A stretch of 64,000 bases of DNA from Cohnella panacarvi Gsoil 349 (GCF_000515335.1 NZ_KI911563.1:4166735-4230734), one strand, 5' to 3'. Counted from the stretch's first letter, positions 42,971 through 52,460 are shown. Notes: generated by a model from the letters alone, not told the origin. Numbers and translations: made by a program.

Positions 42971-45787
42971 ATGCAACCTTTGATGGAGAAAAAGAAAGTT
43001 AATCAAGCCCTAACTTTAGTGTACAGCCGCTTTCTTTATGCAATTCTTTTGCGAAACGAGGGGAATGTAGTGAACTACATGACGCGATTAGATCCAATAG
43101 AAAAATTGAACCTATCCACAAGAGCGTATCACGCCCTTCGTAGAGCAGGCATCTATTGCGTGGGCGATCTGATGGATTTTCCAAAAGAAAACTTTCCGAG
43201 ACTGAAGAACTTGGGCGTTAAAACTATAACAGAAATTATAGAAGTGATTGAGCAGATAGAAATTATTGAGAGTAATCCTTTGATTTACAATACAGAACGA
43301 AAGACAGAAGACGAGTTGGTTGCGCTGTTCATTGGAAAGGACGGTCTATTATATCGAGACGTCCCTATAGAAGACATTGAGCTATCAAAGAGATCATTTA
43401 ACTGTTTAAAAGGAGCTGGAATTGACTATATTTCCAAGTTATTGGATAAGACTGAGGCTGACCTATTTGCAATTCCTAATATGGGCGCAAAGAGCGTGAA
43501 AGAAATAACTGAAGCCATAAATCTACTTGTTCTTGAACCAGCACCTGCTGCACAGAGCTCCCCAAATGATGATTCAGTTTCCGGAACTGATGAGCTTTGT
43601 CTTTATATCGTACAGGAAGTTGTTAAGACGGTAAGAGTTCATGCAGGCCAGTTATATAAGGACATTCTTGCGCTGGTTGAGAATTGTAATGGTAGGTTTG
43701 TTAAAGCGGATTCAGCTGTGGAGATAGATGGGGAGCTGATATCTGAACTTTATGGGTTATCCCTTTTGAGATGTGCAATCAAAGACACTTTTTTGAAGCA
43801 ACTGGAATCCAACCCTTATGGACTAGATAAGTTTCATTTGGTGAGTTCCCTACCTTCATTTTTGCAGAACGAAGTATTAGTGGATAGTCTTTTATCAGAA
43901 CTGATACAGGACGGTAATTTACTTTGCTTACACGCTCAGATGTATAGGCGGAAATATCCAACCGCTCTTGAATATGCTGCTTCATTGCCAAAACCTCAAG
44001 AATGTGCTGTTTTAACTGGGCGACTATACGGACAGACATTGGATAGCATTGGTAATGATTTAAGTCTTTCGAGACAACGAATACAGCAAATTGAAACCAA
44101 ATGTATCCGTAAAGCGCCTACACTGAGTGAGGACTTATATGCGCTTGTTTATCAGAAATACGACATAACAAAAAAAGATTTTCTTATAGGATTCAAGGAA
44201 TCGGAGATAACATATAATTACCTTGCTATTGCTTATAATAAAGGGGAATATTCCATAGATGAGTTGGCAACGGACTCTGATTTTCCCGACTACTTTAAAA
44301 AGGCTGCAGAACGAATAATATATAAAAATTACGTGGTTCTTGGTAGCGAGAGAGTTCTCTGTAGTCGCTCCGAGCTTAGTGAATACATATTGCGTACAGC
44401 GGGTGTTGAAGGCCTTACCTTTGAAGAGTTTTCGCAATTATATAAGATGCTTCTAGAAGATTTAAATCTGCAAGATAATCCTAAGTTTTCGGTGATGGAT
44501 CGAGGGTATGCCAACAAATTAGCTGCAAGTAACCATGTTCTGTGGAAATATGGACAAAAACTTCGCTACTACAATATTGACGCTTATGATTACACGGATC
44601 TTTTTAATGGCCTCAATTTGAATGATTATATGAATGTGGAGTTCTCAACACGCAAGCTTTTTCAAGAATATCCAGAGTTGATGAGTGATTATGACATTCA
44701 GGATGAATATGAGTTGCATAATTTACTTAAAAAGATATGTTCAGAGGATGAATATCCAGATATACACTTCAAGCGAATGCCAAACATAGAGTTCGGGGTA
44801 GCAGACAGGGATACTCAGCTGATGGATATGTTGTTGGCTCTCGCTCCGATTAGAAATACAGAATTTGCTGCAGCCTATGAGCAAGCGTACGGCGTATTGT
44901 CACAAACAGTGCTGGCCAACTACATGAAAAACTTCGATCAGTATTTTTATTCGGGAGTTTACAAAATAGATGTGCCAATGCTCTCTGATATAATGGCTGC
45001 CAAAATGAAGCAACTATTGTCCAGTGAATTCTATCTCTTGTCCGATATTCGGAAGATGTACGTGCGCGAATTTCCACAGGACGATCCCAAACTGCTCAAT
45101 CCATACACGCTTAAGGCACTTGGATTTCGGGTTTATGCGAACTATGCAATTAAAGACCAGTATTCATCTGCAACGGAGTACTTTCGTGCGATTCTTACTA
45201 CAGAGGATATCGTAGATGCGCAGTCATTTCCTAAGGAAATGCTAAACACAGTAGCGTATACGGGTGAGCTATATAAGCTAAAAGCAGCGTATGAAATTTT
45301 AGAATATGCACCATTAAAGTATGTTCATTTTCGTCGGTTAAATCGTGCTGGTGTAGAAAAGGAATCCATACTGGATTATTGCCACAGAGCATATCAAGCA
45401 GTTGATTCACAATATTTTACTGTATATTCATTGCGAGAAAAAGGGTTTACCCATATCCTCGATGAGCTTGGGTTTGACGAGTGGTTTTATGCTTCACTAC
45501 TTTCAGAAGATAAAGAACATTTTTCCTGTCGTCGAATGGGGAAGAACAAACTTTTCAGACGAGATAGTAAGAATGTATCCCTAGTCGATTTTTTGGAATG
45601 GATTCTGTATTCCAATGAATCACTATCTTTAGATGTGCGCGAGCTGGTTGAAAAACTACTAAGTGAATACAACATACGTCTTGAATGGTATAAAATAGTC
45701 GAAGCGATTAAGGGTAGCGTAATGTACTATGACACAATAACTCAAAAGGTTTACGCTGACTACGATATATATTTTGAGGAAATTTAA
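42971..45787 (+). CDS. 938-residue protein with two alpha-CTD-like HhH domains and a sigma-region-4-like HTH
   Basis: Not a protein I can name. Visible modules: residues about 43-94 (IEKLNLSTRAYHALRRAGIY to LGVKTITEIIEVI) and 133-184 (IEDIELSKRSFNCLKGAGID to MGAKSVKEITEAI) each match the C-terminal helix-hairpin-helix domain of the RNA polymerase alpha subunit. Residues about 341-385 (LTGRLYGQTLDSIGNDLSL, SRQRIQQIE) match sigma-70 region 4, which binds -35 elements. The remaining 550 residues, rich in acidic and aromatic residues, are unassigned. It is the first gene of a three-gene operon with a ParB-like protein and a PLD-SNF2 helicase. ATG at 42971; GTG at 43070 has the better site (GAGGGG) and would remove 33 residues. 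AT-rich, transferred. Confidence 0.75.
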   Translation: MQPLMEKKKVNQALTLVYSRFLYAILLRNEGNVVNYMTRLDPIEKLNLSTRAYHALRRAGIYCVGDLMDFPKENFPRLKNLGVKTITEIIEVIEQIEIIESNPLIYNTERKTEDELVALFIGKDGLLYRDVPIEDIELSKRSFNCLKGAGIDYISKLLDKTEADLFAIPNMGAKSVKEITEAINLLVLEPAPAAQSSPNDDSVSGTDELCLYIVQEVVKTVRVHAGQLYKDILALVENCNGRFVKADSAVEIDGELISELYGLSLLRCAIKDTFLKQLESNPYGLDKFHLVSSLPSFLQNEVLVDSLLSELIQDGNLLCLHAQMYRRKYPTALEYAASLPKPQECAVLTGRLYGQTLDSIGNDLSLSRQRIQQIETKCIRKAPTLSEDLYALVYQKYDITKKDFLIGFKESEITYNYLAIAYNKGEYSIDELATDSDFPDYFKKAAERIIYKNYVVLGSERVLCSRSELSEYILRTAGVEGLTFEEFSQLYKMLLEDLNLQDNPKFSVMDRGYANKLAASNHVLWKYGQKLRYYNIDAYDYTDLFNGLNLNDYMNVEFSTRKLFQEYPELMSDYDIQDEYELHNLLKKICSEDEYPDIHFKRMPNIEFGVADRDTQLMDMLLALAPIRNTEFAAAYEQAYGVLSQTVLANYMKNFDQYFYSGVYKIDVPMLSDIMAAKMKQLLSSEFYLLSDIRKMYVREFPQDDPKLLNPYTLKALGFRVYANYAIKDQYSSATEYFRAILTTEDIVDAQSFPKEMLNTVAYTGELYKLKAAYEILEYAPLKYVHFRRLNRAGVEKESILDYCHRAYQAVDSQYFTVYSLREKGFTHILDELGFDEWFYASLLSEDKEHFSCRRMGKNKLFRRDSKNVSLVDFLEWILYSNESLSLDVRELVEKLLSEYNIRLEWYKIVEAIKGSVMYYDTITQKVYADYDIYFEEI

Positions 45788-45841
45788 CCTGCAGATTTTT
45801 GATGAGATATTACATGTTAAATATGAGGAGGCACTATCCAA

Positions 45842-47059
45842 ATGAACTTACTTAAAGAAGGCATTGAAAACAGAAGCATAATACCAACAACATTGACAAA
45901 AAAGCTTTCGGTGGATAATCATATACAAACTTACACCGTATATAAAATCCGGCTAGATCAGCTCTATTATAATGATCAGAATGATCGTATTGCTACTTGG
46001 ATCAGTCAGTATAAAGCAGAAAATGGGACTTTTCATATGGACTCGGAAGATAAAGAACAATATAACCGGATCATTCAAGGGTTTATTACCGAAAGCAATC
46101 CAGAAGCATTGAAAAAAACACAAAATAATATCGAACTCATTGGACAACAAGAGGCCGGAGTAGTATTGACTGATGGCAGAATCATTGATGGTAATCGGCG
46201 CTTCACTTGCTTGCGTAATCTGGAACAAATAACTGGGAAAACACAATACTTTGAAGCTGTTATTTTAGAACACGATATTGCTCACAATGCTAAACAAATC
46301 AAAATGCTAGAATTACTGCTTCAGCATGGTGTGGACAAACCTGTTGACTATAATCCGATTGATCGATTAGTGGGTATATATAATGACATTGTAGAAAATA
46401 AACTTCTTACAATACGGGAGTATGCCAGCAGCGTTAATCAAGGAGAAGCGGATATCAAGCGTGAGGTGGAAAAAGCAAAACTAATGGTAGAATTTTTGGA
46501 GTTCATTAACGCTCCGAAACAATTCTATTTAGCTCGTACCATGAATCTCTCCGAATCATTGAAAGATTTGTACAGTATGTTAAGCAAAGTGAACAATGAT
46601 GAAAGTCGTGAGGACTTGAAAAACAATGTGTTTGCTCAATTACTTATGGCACCAGTTGGAGATACAAATAGATATATAAGAAAAATTGGTAAAATTGCAT
46701 CAAACTCCAGACTTCTGGATGAATATCTTGCTGAACAATTAGATTTGACAGAAAAAGTTTGCGATGTTTTGGAGCAGCACCCAATTACAACCGAAAAAGT
46801 TATCAATGAACATATTCGAGCAAAGAAAGAAATTCAATCGGATTTCGCGAGATCTACTGAAAAGTGGATCAGCAAAGCAGATGGTGATGCCAGCAGAAAT
46901 CGTCCAGCGCAGCAAGTCGAAAAAGCGTACGAAATGCTTGATACAATTGATATGAATATTTTTAAAAAAATGTCGGATGAGTTAAAAGATGATATCCGAG
47001 AAAAACTTGATTTGGTTCAAGGGTTATTAGATAGCATTAGGGGAGAACTCGATGTTTAA
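45842..47059 (+). CDS. ParB/sulfiredoxin-like domain protein
   Basis: 405 residues. The ParB-type nuclease/CTPase motif is seen in VVLTDGRIIDGNRRFTCL (about 107-124), with the DGNRR block that binds nucleotide in ParB-fold proteins. Residues about 188-225 (TIREYASSVNQGEADIKREVE) look like a helix-turn-helix in the ParB position; the C-terminal 180 residues are helical and unassigned. There is no parA neighbour, so a plasmid partition role is unlikely; a DNA- or nucleotide-dependent switch for the operon is inferred. GGAGG lies ten bases before the ATG, 54 bp after the first gene. It overlaps the next gene by eight bases. Confidence 0.75.
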   Translation: MNLLKEGIENRSIIPTTLTKKLSVDNHIQTYTVYKIRLDQLYYNDQNDRIATWISQYKAENGTFHMDSEDKEQYNRIIQGFITESNPEALKKTQNNIELIGQQEAGVVLTDGRIIDGNRRFTCLRNLEQITGKTQYFEAVILEHDIAHNAKQIKMLELLLQHGVDKPVDYNPIDRLVGIYNDIVENKLLTIREYASSVNQGEADIKREVEKAKLMVEFLEFINAPKQFYLARTMNLSESLKDLYSMLSKVNNDESREDLKNNVFAQLLMAPVGDTNRYIRKIGKIASNSRLLDEYLAEQLDLTEKVCDVLEQHPITTEKVINEHIRAKKEIQSDFARSTEKWISKADGDASRNRPAQQVEKAYEMLDTIDMNIFKKMSDELKDDIREKLDLVQGLLDSIRGELDV

Positions 47060-49619
47060 GGATCTTTTACTGAAAGCAACATATTCTTCTTATGAAGACG
47101 ATGTTGGCGTTTCTTTCTATACCCCAACTTTGCGAGAGTGTATTAGTTATGACAGGGCTACTGCTTATTTTTCAGCCAAAGCACTTGCCAACTATGCCAA
47201 AGGTTTAGAAGTGTTTGCGCGTCGAGGAAACAAGTGTCGCATGATTGTTTCGGCGGAAATATCAGAAGATGACTATCGGCAAATCAAAGAAGGATACCGG
47301 TTGCGGGAAGAGGTCAATCAAGGACTGTTAGAAAAGCTGAGAGAATCTCTTTCTCTAGAGGAAGAGCGCAGTATCTCTAATCTTGCTTATTTGATTTCAC
47401 TTGGGATTATTGATATTAAGATTGCCTTTACGCGTAAGGGGATCTTTCACGACAAATTTGGAGTCATGGAAGATGAAGTTGGTGATGTGATCTGCTTTCG
47501 AGGATCAAACAATGAGACATCGGCAGCTTATAATACCAACTACGAATCGTTTGACATTACCTGCAGTTGGCAGGCATCAACTTTTGATTACTCCAAAATC
47601 ACAAAAAGCAAAGAAACTTTTGGAAGTATTTGGAATAATAAGGCTGAAAATATCCTCGTCTGTGATATGAGCCTAACTCTTTACCAAGAAATTGTTTCTC
47701 ACAGCAAAGGGAAGGTTATTGTCGACACTGCCCAGCTAGAACCCAATTGTCTCCTTTTGGATTATGACGATGGGTTAAAGCTTGAGATTAAGATCGAACC
47801 CTCGCTTCTATTAAATAATGCTGTCTATAAGTTGCGACTCAGGCAATATGTTGACCTGGAACAGAGCAATGAAGAAGTTATTCGATTTAAAAGTAGGTTA
47901 ACATATCCAGGTTATAAGAGAATCATACGTATTCTAGAGCAAGATGCCCAGAAGCGAGCTTATCGCTTTTTTACCACGCAGCGACTACGTGATTATATCA
48001 CAAGCCGAGAAATGTATATTGAAAAGCGAGCAAATGTTGGGCTTTCTATTAAAAATCAAGATCCTATTGTGCAAGCGCAGTTTGCTGAATACAAAACGGT
48101 TGTCGATTGTGCTTTTTATCGACAACTTCGAGACAAGCAAATGTGGGATTCGTTTTTCATGTGTACCATGAAAAAATCCGGCAACTTTTCTGTCCCTGGA
48201 TCAGGTAAGACGGCGTCTGTTTTAGGGGTATACGCATATTTGAAAACAAAAGGTCTGGTCAAAAGAGTTGTTATAGTTGGTCCAAAAAATGCTTTTGGCT
48301 CATGGGTTGATGAATTCAAAGCCTGTTTTGATACGAAGCAACAGGTTCAATTGTTTAGCATACAAGATCTTGGCTATCGATCCACCAAAGAAAAACAGCA
48401 AGCAATTCTATATGATACAGGAAATAAGAATCTTTTGTTATTTAACTATGAGAGTTTAGGTACTTACTTGACAGAAATCAAAAAACTAATTGATGCAGAA
48501 ACATTGCTGGTGTTTGACGAAGTACATAAAGTGAAAGCTTTGAATGGTCGCCGCGCATCTGATGCACTTGAAGTAGCAAAGGATTCTAGCTACACAATTG
48601 CACTTACAGGCACTCCAATACCAAACTCATACACCGACATTAGGAACCTCTTGGATATTCTATATTACGATGAATATGCTGATTTTTTTGGGTTTACCAT
48701 TCCACAATTGAAAGACCCAAGCACAGATGATATTTCGTTTATTAACCAGAAGATTCAGCCGTTCTTTTGCCGTACAACTAAACAGGAATTACAAGTACCT
48801 GATGCAAATCCAGATTCTCTTATCCAAGTAATGGCCAGTAGCCCTGAAAACGAATTGTTTCATATATTGCTGCTAAAATACGCAAAAAATAAACTTGCCC
48901 TAATCATTCGTCTTTTGCAGTTGGAATCGAATCCACAAATGTTATTAAAGTCACTCGACTTGTCGGAGTTTTCGGATATTCTAGATATCTCAGGTGATAT
49001 AGAGCAATTTGATTATGTGGATTTTTCCGACGATGTGCTTTCTCTCATAAATAATATTAAAACCACAAAAAAATTTGATGCGTGTATAGAAGTTACCCTA
49101 CAGCTTTATAGAGAGCACAAACCTGTAATAATTTGGTGCATATTTCTTGATTCTATGATGAATATTAAGGGGGCTTTGGAAGCAGCGGGGGTTCGAACTG
49201 CATGCATTTATGGGGCGATCAGTATGGATGAGCGTCAAGTGATTTTATCAGCTTTTCGCAAAGGTGAGCTTGATGTCCTTATTACTAACCCTCATACTTT
49301 GGCTGAGTCTGTGTCGTTGCACACTGTTTGCCATGATGCTATATATTTCGAGTACAGCTATAATCTCGTACATCTCCTGCAGTCTAAAGATCGTATCCAT
49401 CGCCTAGGACTGCCAAACAATCAGTACACCCAATACTTTTTCACACAGAAGATATTCTCTACCAAAGATGGAGATCCATATTCGTTAGATGAAAGGATAT
49501 ATCTCCGTCTAAAGGAAAAAGAGCAGATAATGTTAGATGCGATTGAGAACAACATGCTTGAACGAGGTAGTACACCGGAAGAAGATTTAGAACTTATATT
49601 TTCTGATCTTAGATTATAG
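47052..49619 (+). CDS. PLD-type nuclease fused to SNF2-type helicase
   Basis: 855 residues. N-terminal phospholipase-D fold: FHDKFGVMEDE (about 132-142) and FRGSNNETS (about 149-157) match HxK and GSxN, though the residue where HKD has D is E. SF2/SNF2 motor: motif I VPGSGKTASV (381-390), Ia VVIVGPKNAFGSW, II LLVFDEVHKV (485-494), III IALTGTP (516-522), V DVLITNPHTLAESVSLH, VI LLQSKDRIHRLG (775-786). One PLD half-site means the enzyme would act as a dimer, as PLD nucleases do. ATP-driven DNA translocation with strand cutting is inferred. It is the last gene of the three-gene operon, overlapping the ParB-like gene, so the products are probably made in step. Confidence 0.85.
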   Translation: MFKDLLLKATYSSYEDDVGVSFYTPTLRECISYDRATAYFSAKALANYAKGLEVFARRGNKCRMIVSAEISEDDYRQIKEGYRLREEVNQGLLEKLRESLSLEEERSISNLAYLISLGIIDIKIAFTRKGIFHDKFGVMEDEVGDVICFRGSNNETSAAYNTNYESFDITCSWQASTFDYSKITKSKETFGSIWNNKAENILVCDMSLTLYQEIVSHSKGKVIVDTAQLEPNCLLLDYDDGLKLEIKIEPSLLLNNAVYKLRLRQYVDLEQSNEEVIRFKSRLTYPGYKRIIRILEQDAQKRAYRFFTTQRLRDYITSREMYIEKRANVGLSIKNQDPIVQAQFAEYKTVVDCAFYRQLRDKQMWDSFFMCTMKKSGNFSVPGSGKTASVLGVYAYLKTKGLVKRVVIVGPKNAFGSWVDEFKACFDTKQQVQLFSIQDLGYRSTKEKQQAILYDTGNKNLLLFNYESLGTYLTEIKKLIDAETLLVFDEVHKVKALNGRRASDALEVAKDSSYTIALTGTPIPNSYTDIRNLLDILYYDEYADFFGFTIPQLKDPSTDDISFINQKIQPFFCRTTKQELQVPDANPDSLIQVMASSPENELFHILLLKYAKNKLALIIRLLQLESNPQMLLKSLDLSEFSDILDISGDIEQFDYVDFSDDVLSLINNIKTTKKFDACIEVTLQLYREHKPVIIWCIFLDSMMNIKGALEAAGVRTACIYGAISMDERQVILSAFRKGELDVLITNPHTLAESVSLHTVCHDAIYFEYSYNLVHLLQSKDRIHRLGLPNNQYTQYFFTQKIFSTKDGDPYSLDERIYLRLKEKEQIMLDAIENNMLERGSTPEEDLELIFSDLRL

Positions 49620-49657
49620 ATGAATCCCGCGCTCTGCGGTTAGGTTGGAATGAGGAG

Positions 49658-49679
49658 GTGGTATCAAGTTTGATACCAC
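49658..49679 (+). promoter_or_regulatory. Perfect 9-bp hairpin behind a GAGGAGG
   Basis: GTGGTATCA pairs with TGATACCAC around AGTT. A GAGGAGG at 49652-49658 abuts the 5' arm. It could be an operator or a stem blocking a ribosome site; no T tract for termination. Confidence 0.4.
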
Positions 49680-49751
49680 TAAATGCTGCTAATACAATCA
49701 CACGGGACATTGAAAATGTTTTATAGACTAGTTGATGACCATCGGAAGGAA

Positions 49752-50668
49752 ATGAAATGGAAAGTGAATATACTGCCGAAAAGTGTTGCCATTGATACAT
49801 GTGTTTGGCTAGACCTGGCGAATGGAAGTCTAGATGAAAAGCTTCTAGAACTGTTGCAAGACCTTGTTGAAAAAGGTGCGATTCAACTGATATTGCCAGA
49901 GCAGGTTTATTTCGAATGGAACAAGCGCAAAAACAATTTATCTGATTCGAGGGAGCTTCAAAATTTTAAAGCTAGTCTGAGTGCGATTAATAAAATATAT
50001 AATGACACAGATCAAACTACTAAAGAAATATACTTGGAACCTGTTAGTCAATATTTGAGAGAAAAGATTGATGAGATAAAATTTGATACAGATGAGCGAA
50101 TAGATTTAATCGAACAAATAATCAATCATCCCAAAACCCTACGAATCGAAATCAATGATTCTTTGTTCATATACAAGCAAGCTGTTGAACTGAGTCTTAA
50201 AGGACAAGCCCCCTTTCATAATAAAAAAGCAAGCATGGGTGATGCACTTATTTTCCTTAGCGTATTAGGTACGCAGAGAAAGCAACTTACTATGAGACAT
50301 TATTTATAAGTAGTAATTGTAATGATTTTGGTGATCATAATGAAAAAACGAAATTACACCCGGATCTAAGTGATTTAATACATAGAGGTGATCTAAAATA
50401 TTGGGTTTCACTACCCGCAGCTTTGAAAGTAATGGAAGAATGGAATGAGGCAGTTATTAAATATCTTGAAGATGAAGACGCTCGTTGGAAAGACGAAGAG
50501 TGGGAACAAAGAATATTAGAGCCTACACATCTGATATATAATTGCGACTTTTGTAATCGCCAGGGTAGTAATATTTATGGTCGTTACCTTCGCGATTCAT
50601 TTGACATTGCATTGTTATCTATATGTACAGAATGTGATGAAAAGCGATTAGGTAGAAGTATCACCTGA
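49752..50668 (+). pseudogene. PIN-domain (DUF4935-like) gene, frameshifted
   Basis: The first frame gives VAIDTCVWLDLANGSLDEK, a PIN active-site aspartate, and later MGDALIFLSVLG, another acidic site, but stops at 50309. In another frame from about 50279 to 50668 the protein continues sensibly: KATYYETLFISSNCNDFGDHN, then KTKLHPDLSDLIHRGDLKYW, as in DUF4935 proteins. So one indel near 50270-50279 splits an ORF of about 305 residues. ATG at 49752 after GGAAGG is preferred; 49683 is possible. If real, the toxin-like ribonuclease is inactive; if a sequencing error, it is an intact PIN RNase. Confidence 0.7.
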
Positions 50669-50738
50669 ACTTTTCAGTTTACGATTTATGTTATAGCACA
50701 ATTGTTGGAGAAACATTTTAACACATACGGACTTTCTT

Positions 50739-51002
50739 ATGTTTAACAATAAGGACAAGAAGCCGATTATGGTTGTAGAAGCAGACGGCTATGCGTTTCA
50801 TACGAGTAACCCCAGGCAGCTGGAACGAGACCGGATGAAGGATGCTATTCTTGCTAAATACAATATTCCTATTCTTCGGTTGGCTACTAGTGAGAGTGGC
50901 GAGGAAGCCCGGCTGCTCAAACGCCTTGCAGATATCTACAGATCACATTCGGCAAGATGTGATTTTACTCAGCCAAGGTTAAGTTTCACAATGAAAATAT
51001 AA
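50739..51002 (+). pseudogene. DUF2726-like fragment, N-terminus lost
   Basis: 87 codons reading NKDKKPIMVVEADGYAFHTSNPRQLERDRMKDAILAKYN, the C-terminal half of the DUF2726 PD-(D/E)xK-like domain (VEADGY with E/D residues). The part ahead of the first ATG is out of frame with stops, and DUF2726 usually sits at the end of a helicase or a larger protein, so this is a remnant. No ribosome site. Confidence 0.6.
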
Positions 51003-51071
51003 CGCAATACCTTATAATGTTAATAGATGCTACCTAGTACAAAGTCATCATACAATTCAGAGGTGAAGGTT

Positions 51072-52460
51072 TTGAAAAGATATACTGTGCCTACAGTTTT
51101 TATATCTTACTGTTGGACATCTGAAGAACATAAGAAATGGGTGAAAGATTTAGCATCGCGGCTTCGACAAGATGGTATTGATGCCTTTATTGATGAATGG
51201 AGATTAAAACCTGGCCAAGATCGATTTGCATTTATGGAGGCAGCTATCACTTCTGAACATACAACTAAGGTTCTAGTTATTTGTGATGAAAACTATAAAC
51301 TCAAAGCGGATCGACGTGAAGGCGGAGTTGGGATAGAATCTCAGATTATTTCCAGCAAGACATTTACCAAGGTGGACCAACGAAAATTTATACCTATCAT
51401 TTCACAGCGTAGTAACACTGGAGATGTTTATATTCCTACATACATGGAACACATGATTTACATTGATTTATCAAGTACAGTACTCTTTGAATCAGGATAC
51501 AAGCAGTTAATTTATGCAATTTATGAGACATCAGAACATGAAGAACCGCCACTTGGGGATGCTCCTGACTACGTCATTGCTAAGTTGCAAAATGTGGAGA
51601 GGGTGAGTGGTTCATCTTCAAAGGAGCAAATTATCCCATTAGGTATTAAGGAATCCCAGTACTTTAACCAAATGTATGTATCCGATGATAAAAGTCATAA
51701 ACATAATGGCAAGCTTATTAGTTTAAACTCATTTTTACCTAACCAACACGATTTGGGTTCATGCCTTTTTTTATTTTCAAGACAAGATTTAGCTGGTTGT
51801 ATGATAACAATGCATGGGAGAAATTTAATAGAAACTCTTTTTCGTGGTCTGAACACAAATTCAAAAGACTGTAAAAGAGGATTTCTTGTTGGATACAATG
51901 AAAACAATGATACATACTCCGTTCAATTTCCCAATAATCGTTTTCTTCTGAATTCTGCGGAGGCAGAAGAACTTTGTTTGATCGTTGATAATTTTTATCC
52001 AGCTTACATAAAAGCATTTAGGAAATATAATCAAGCAAAATCAACCATCGTATCAGATGTTAGACAACTACACGATGTAGCGCAGGATATTCAAAGTTTC
52101 TATACTATTTTTGACTCTTTTACACCTGGTCACACTGTAAAAGGCCTTTATGAGGCGCTAAGAACTGCTTTGTTTAGATCAAAATTAAGTAATAGTGTTT
52201 TTGGTTACATCGGATCAAAGTTGCCTATTAAAGGGCTGACAGAGGAGAATATTTGCATAAAAATCAAAGAGCGACAAGATTCGCTTTCAGCAGATTTTTA
52301 CCATAATGGTGAGGTGGATATGATTCTACGCTCATTAGTCGTCTTATTACGGGATTGTAAAAGTTCATTGTCATTAGCGGAGATTGAAGATATCTCAAAA
52401 AAATTACAACCGATGGAAGACATGAAGGATCTATTTGATAATGACCTCATTGCATATTGA
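51072..52460 (+). CDS. SEFIR/TIR-domain protein
   Basis: 462 residues from TTG 51072, which has AGAGGTGAAGG upstream; ATG 51027 lies where transcription should begin (TATAAT at 51013-51018) and lacks a ribosome site. Residues about 5-150 form a SEFIR fold: TVFISYCWTSEEHKKWVKDL, RLRQDGIDAFIDEWRLKPGQDRFAFMEAAI, TTKVLVICDENY. Such domains in bacteria sense or signal in phage defence, often by NAD-linked chemistry or by toxin activation. The remaining 310 residues are unassigned; no membrane segment. It ends with its own terminator, so it may be a stand-alone unit. Confidence 0.78.
   Translation: MKRYTVPTVFISYCWTSEEHKKWVKDLASRLRQDGIDAFIDEWRLKPGQDRFAFMEAAITSEHTTKVLVICDENYKLKADRREGGVGIESQIISSKTFTKVDQRKFIPIISQRSNTGDVYIPTYMEHMIYIDLSSTVLFESGYKQLIYAIYETSEHEEPPLGDAPDYVIAKLQNVERVSGSSSKEQIIPLGIKESQYFNQMYVSDDKSHKHNGKLISLNSFLPNQHDLGSCLFLFSRQDLAGCMITMHGRNLIETLFRGLNTNSKDCKRGFLVGYNENNDTYSVQFPNNRFLLNSAEAEELCLIVDNFYPAYIKAFRKYNQAKSTIVSDVRQLHDVAQDIQSFYTIFDSFTPGHTVKGLYEALRTALFRSKLSNSVFGYIGSKLPIKGLTEENICIKIKERQDSLSADFYHNGEVDMILRSLVVLLRDCKSSLSLAEIEDISKKLQPMEDMKDLFDNDLIAY

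Noticed and set aside
42971..49619. Calling the operon DISARM, BREX or Mokosh
   Set aside because: DISARM needs DUF1998 and a methylase, BREX needs PglZ and BrxC, and Mokosh pairs a different helicase with PLD; none of these partners is present.
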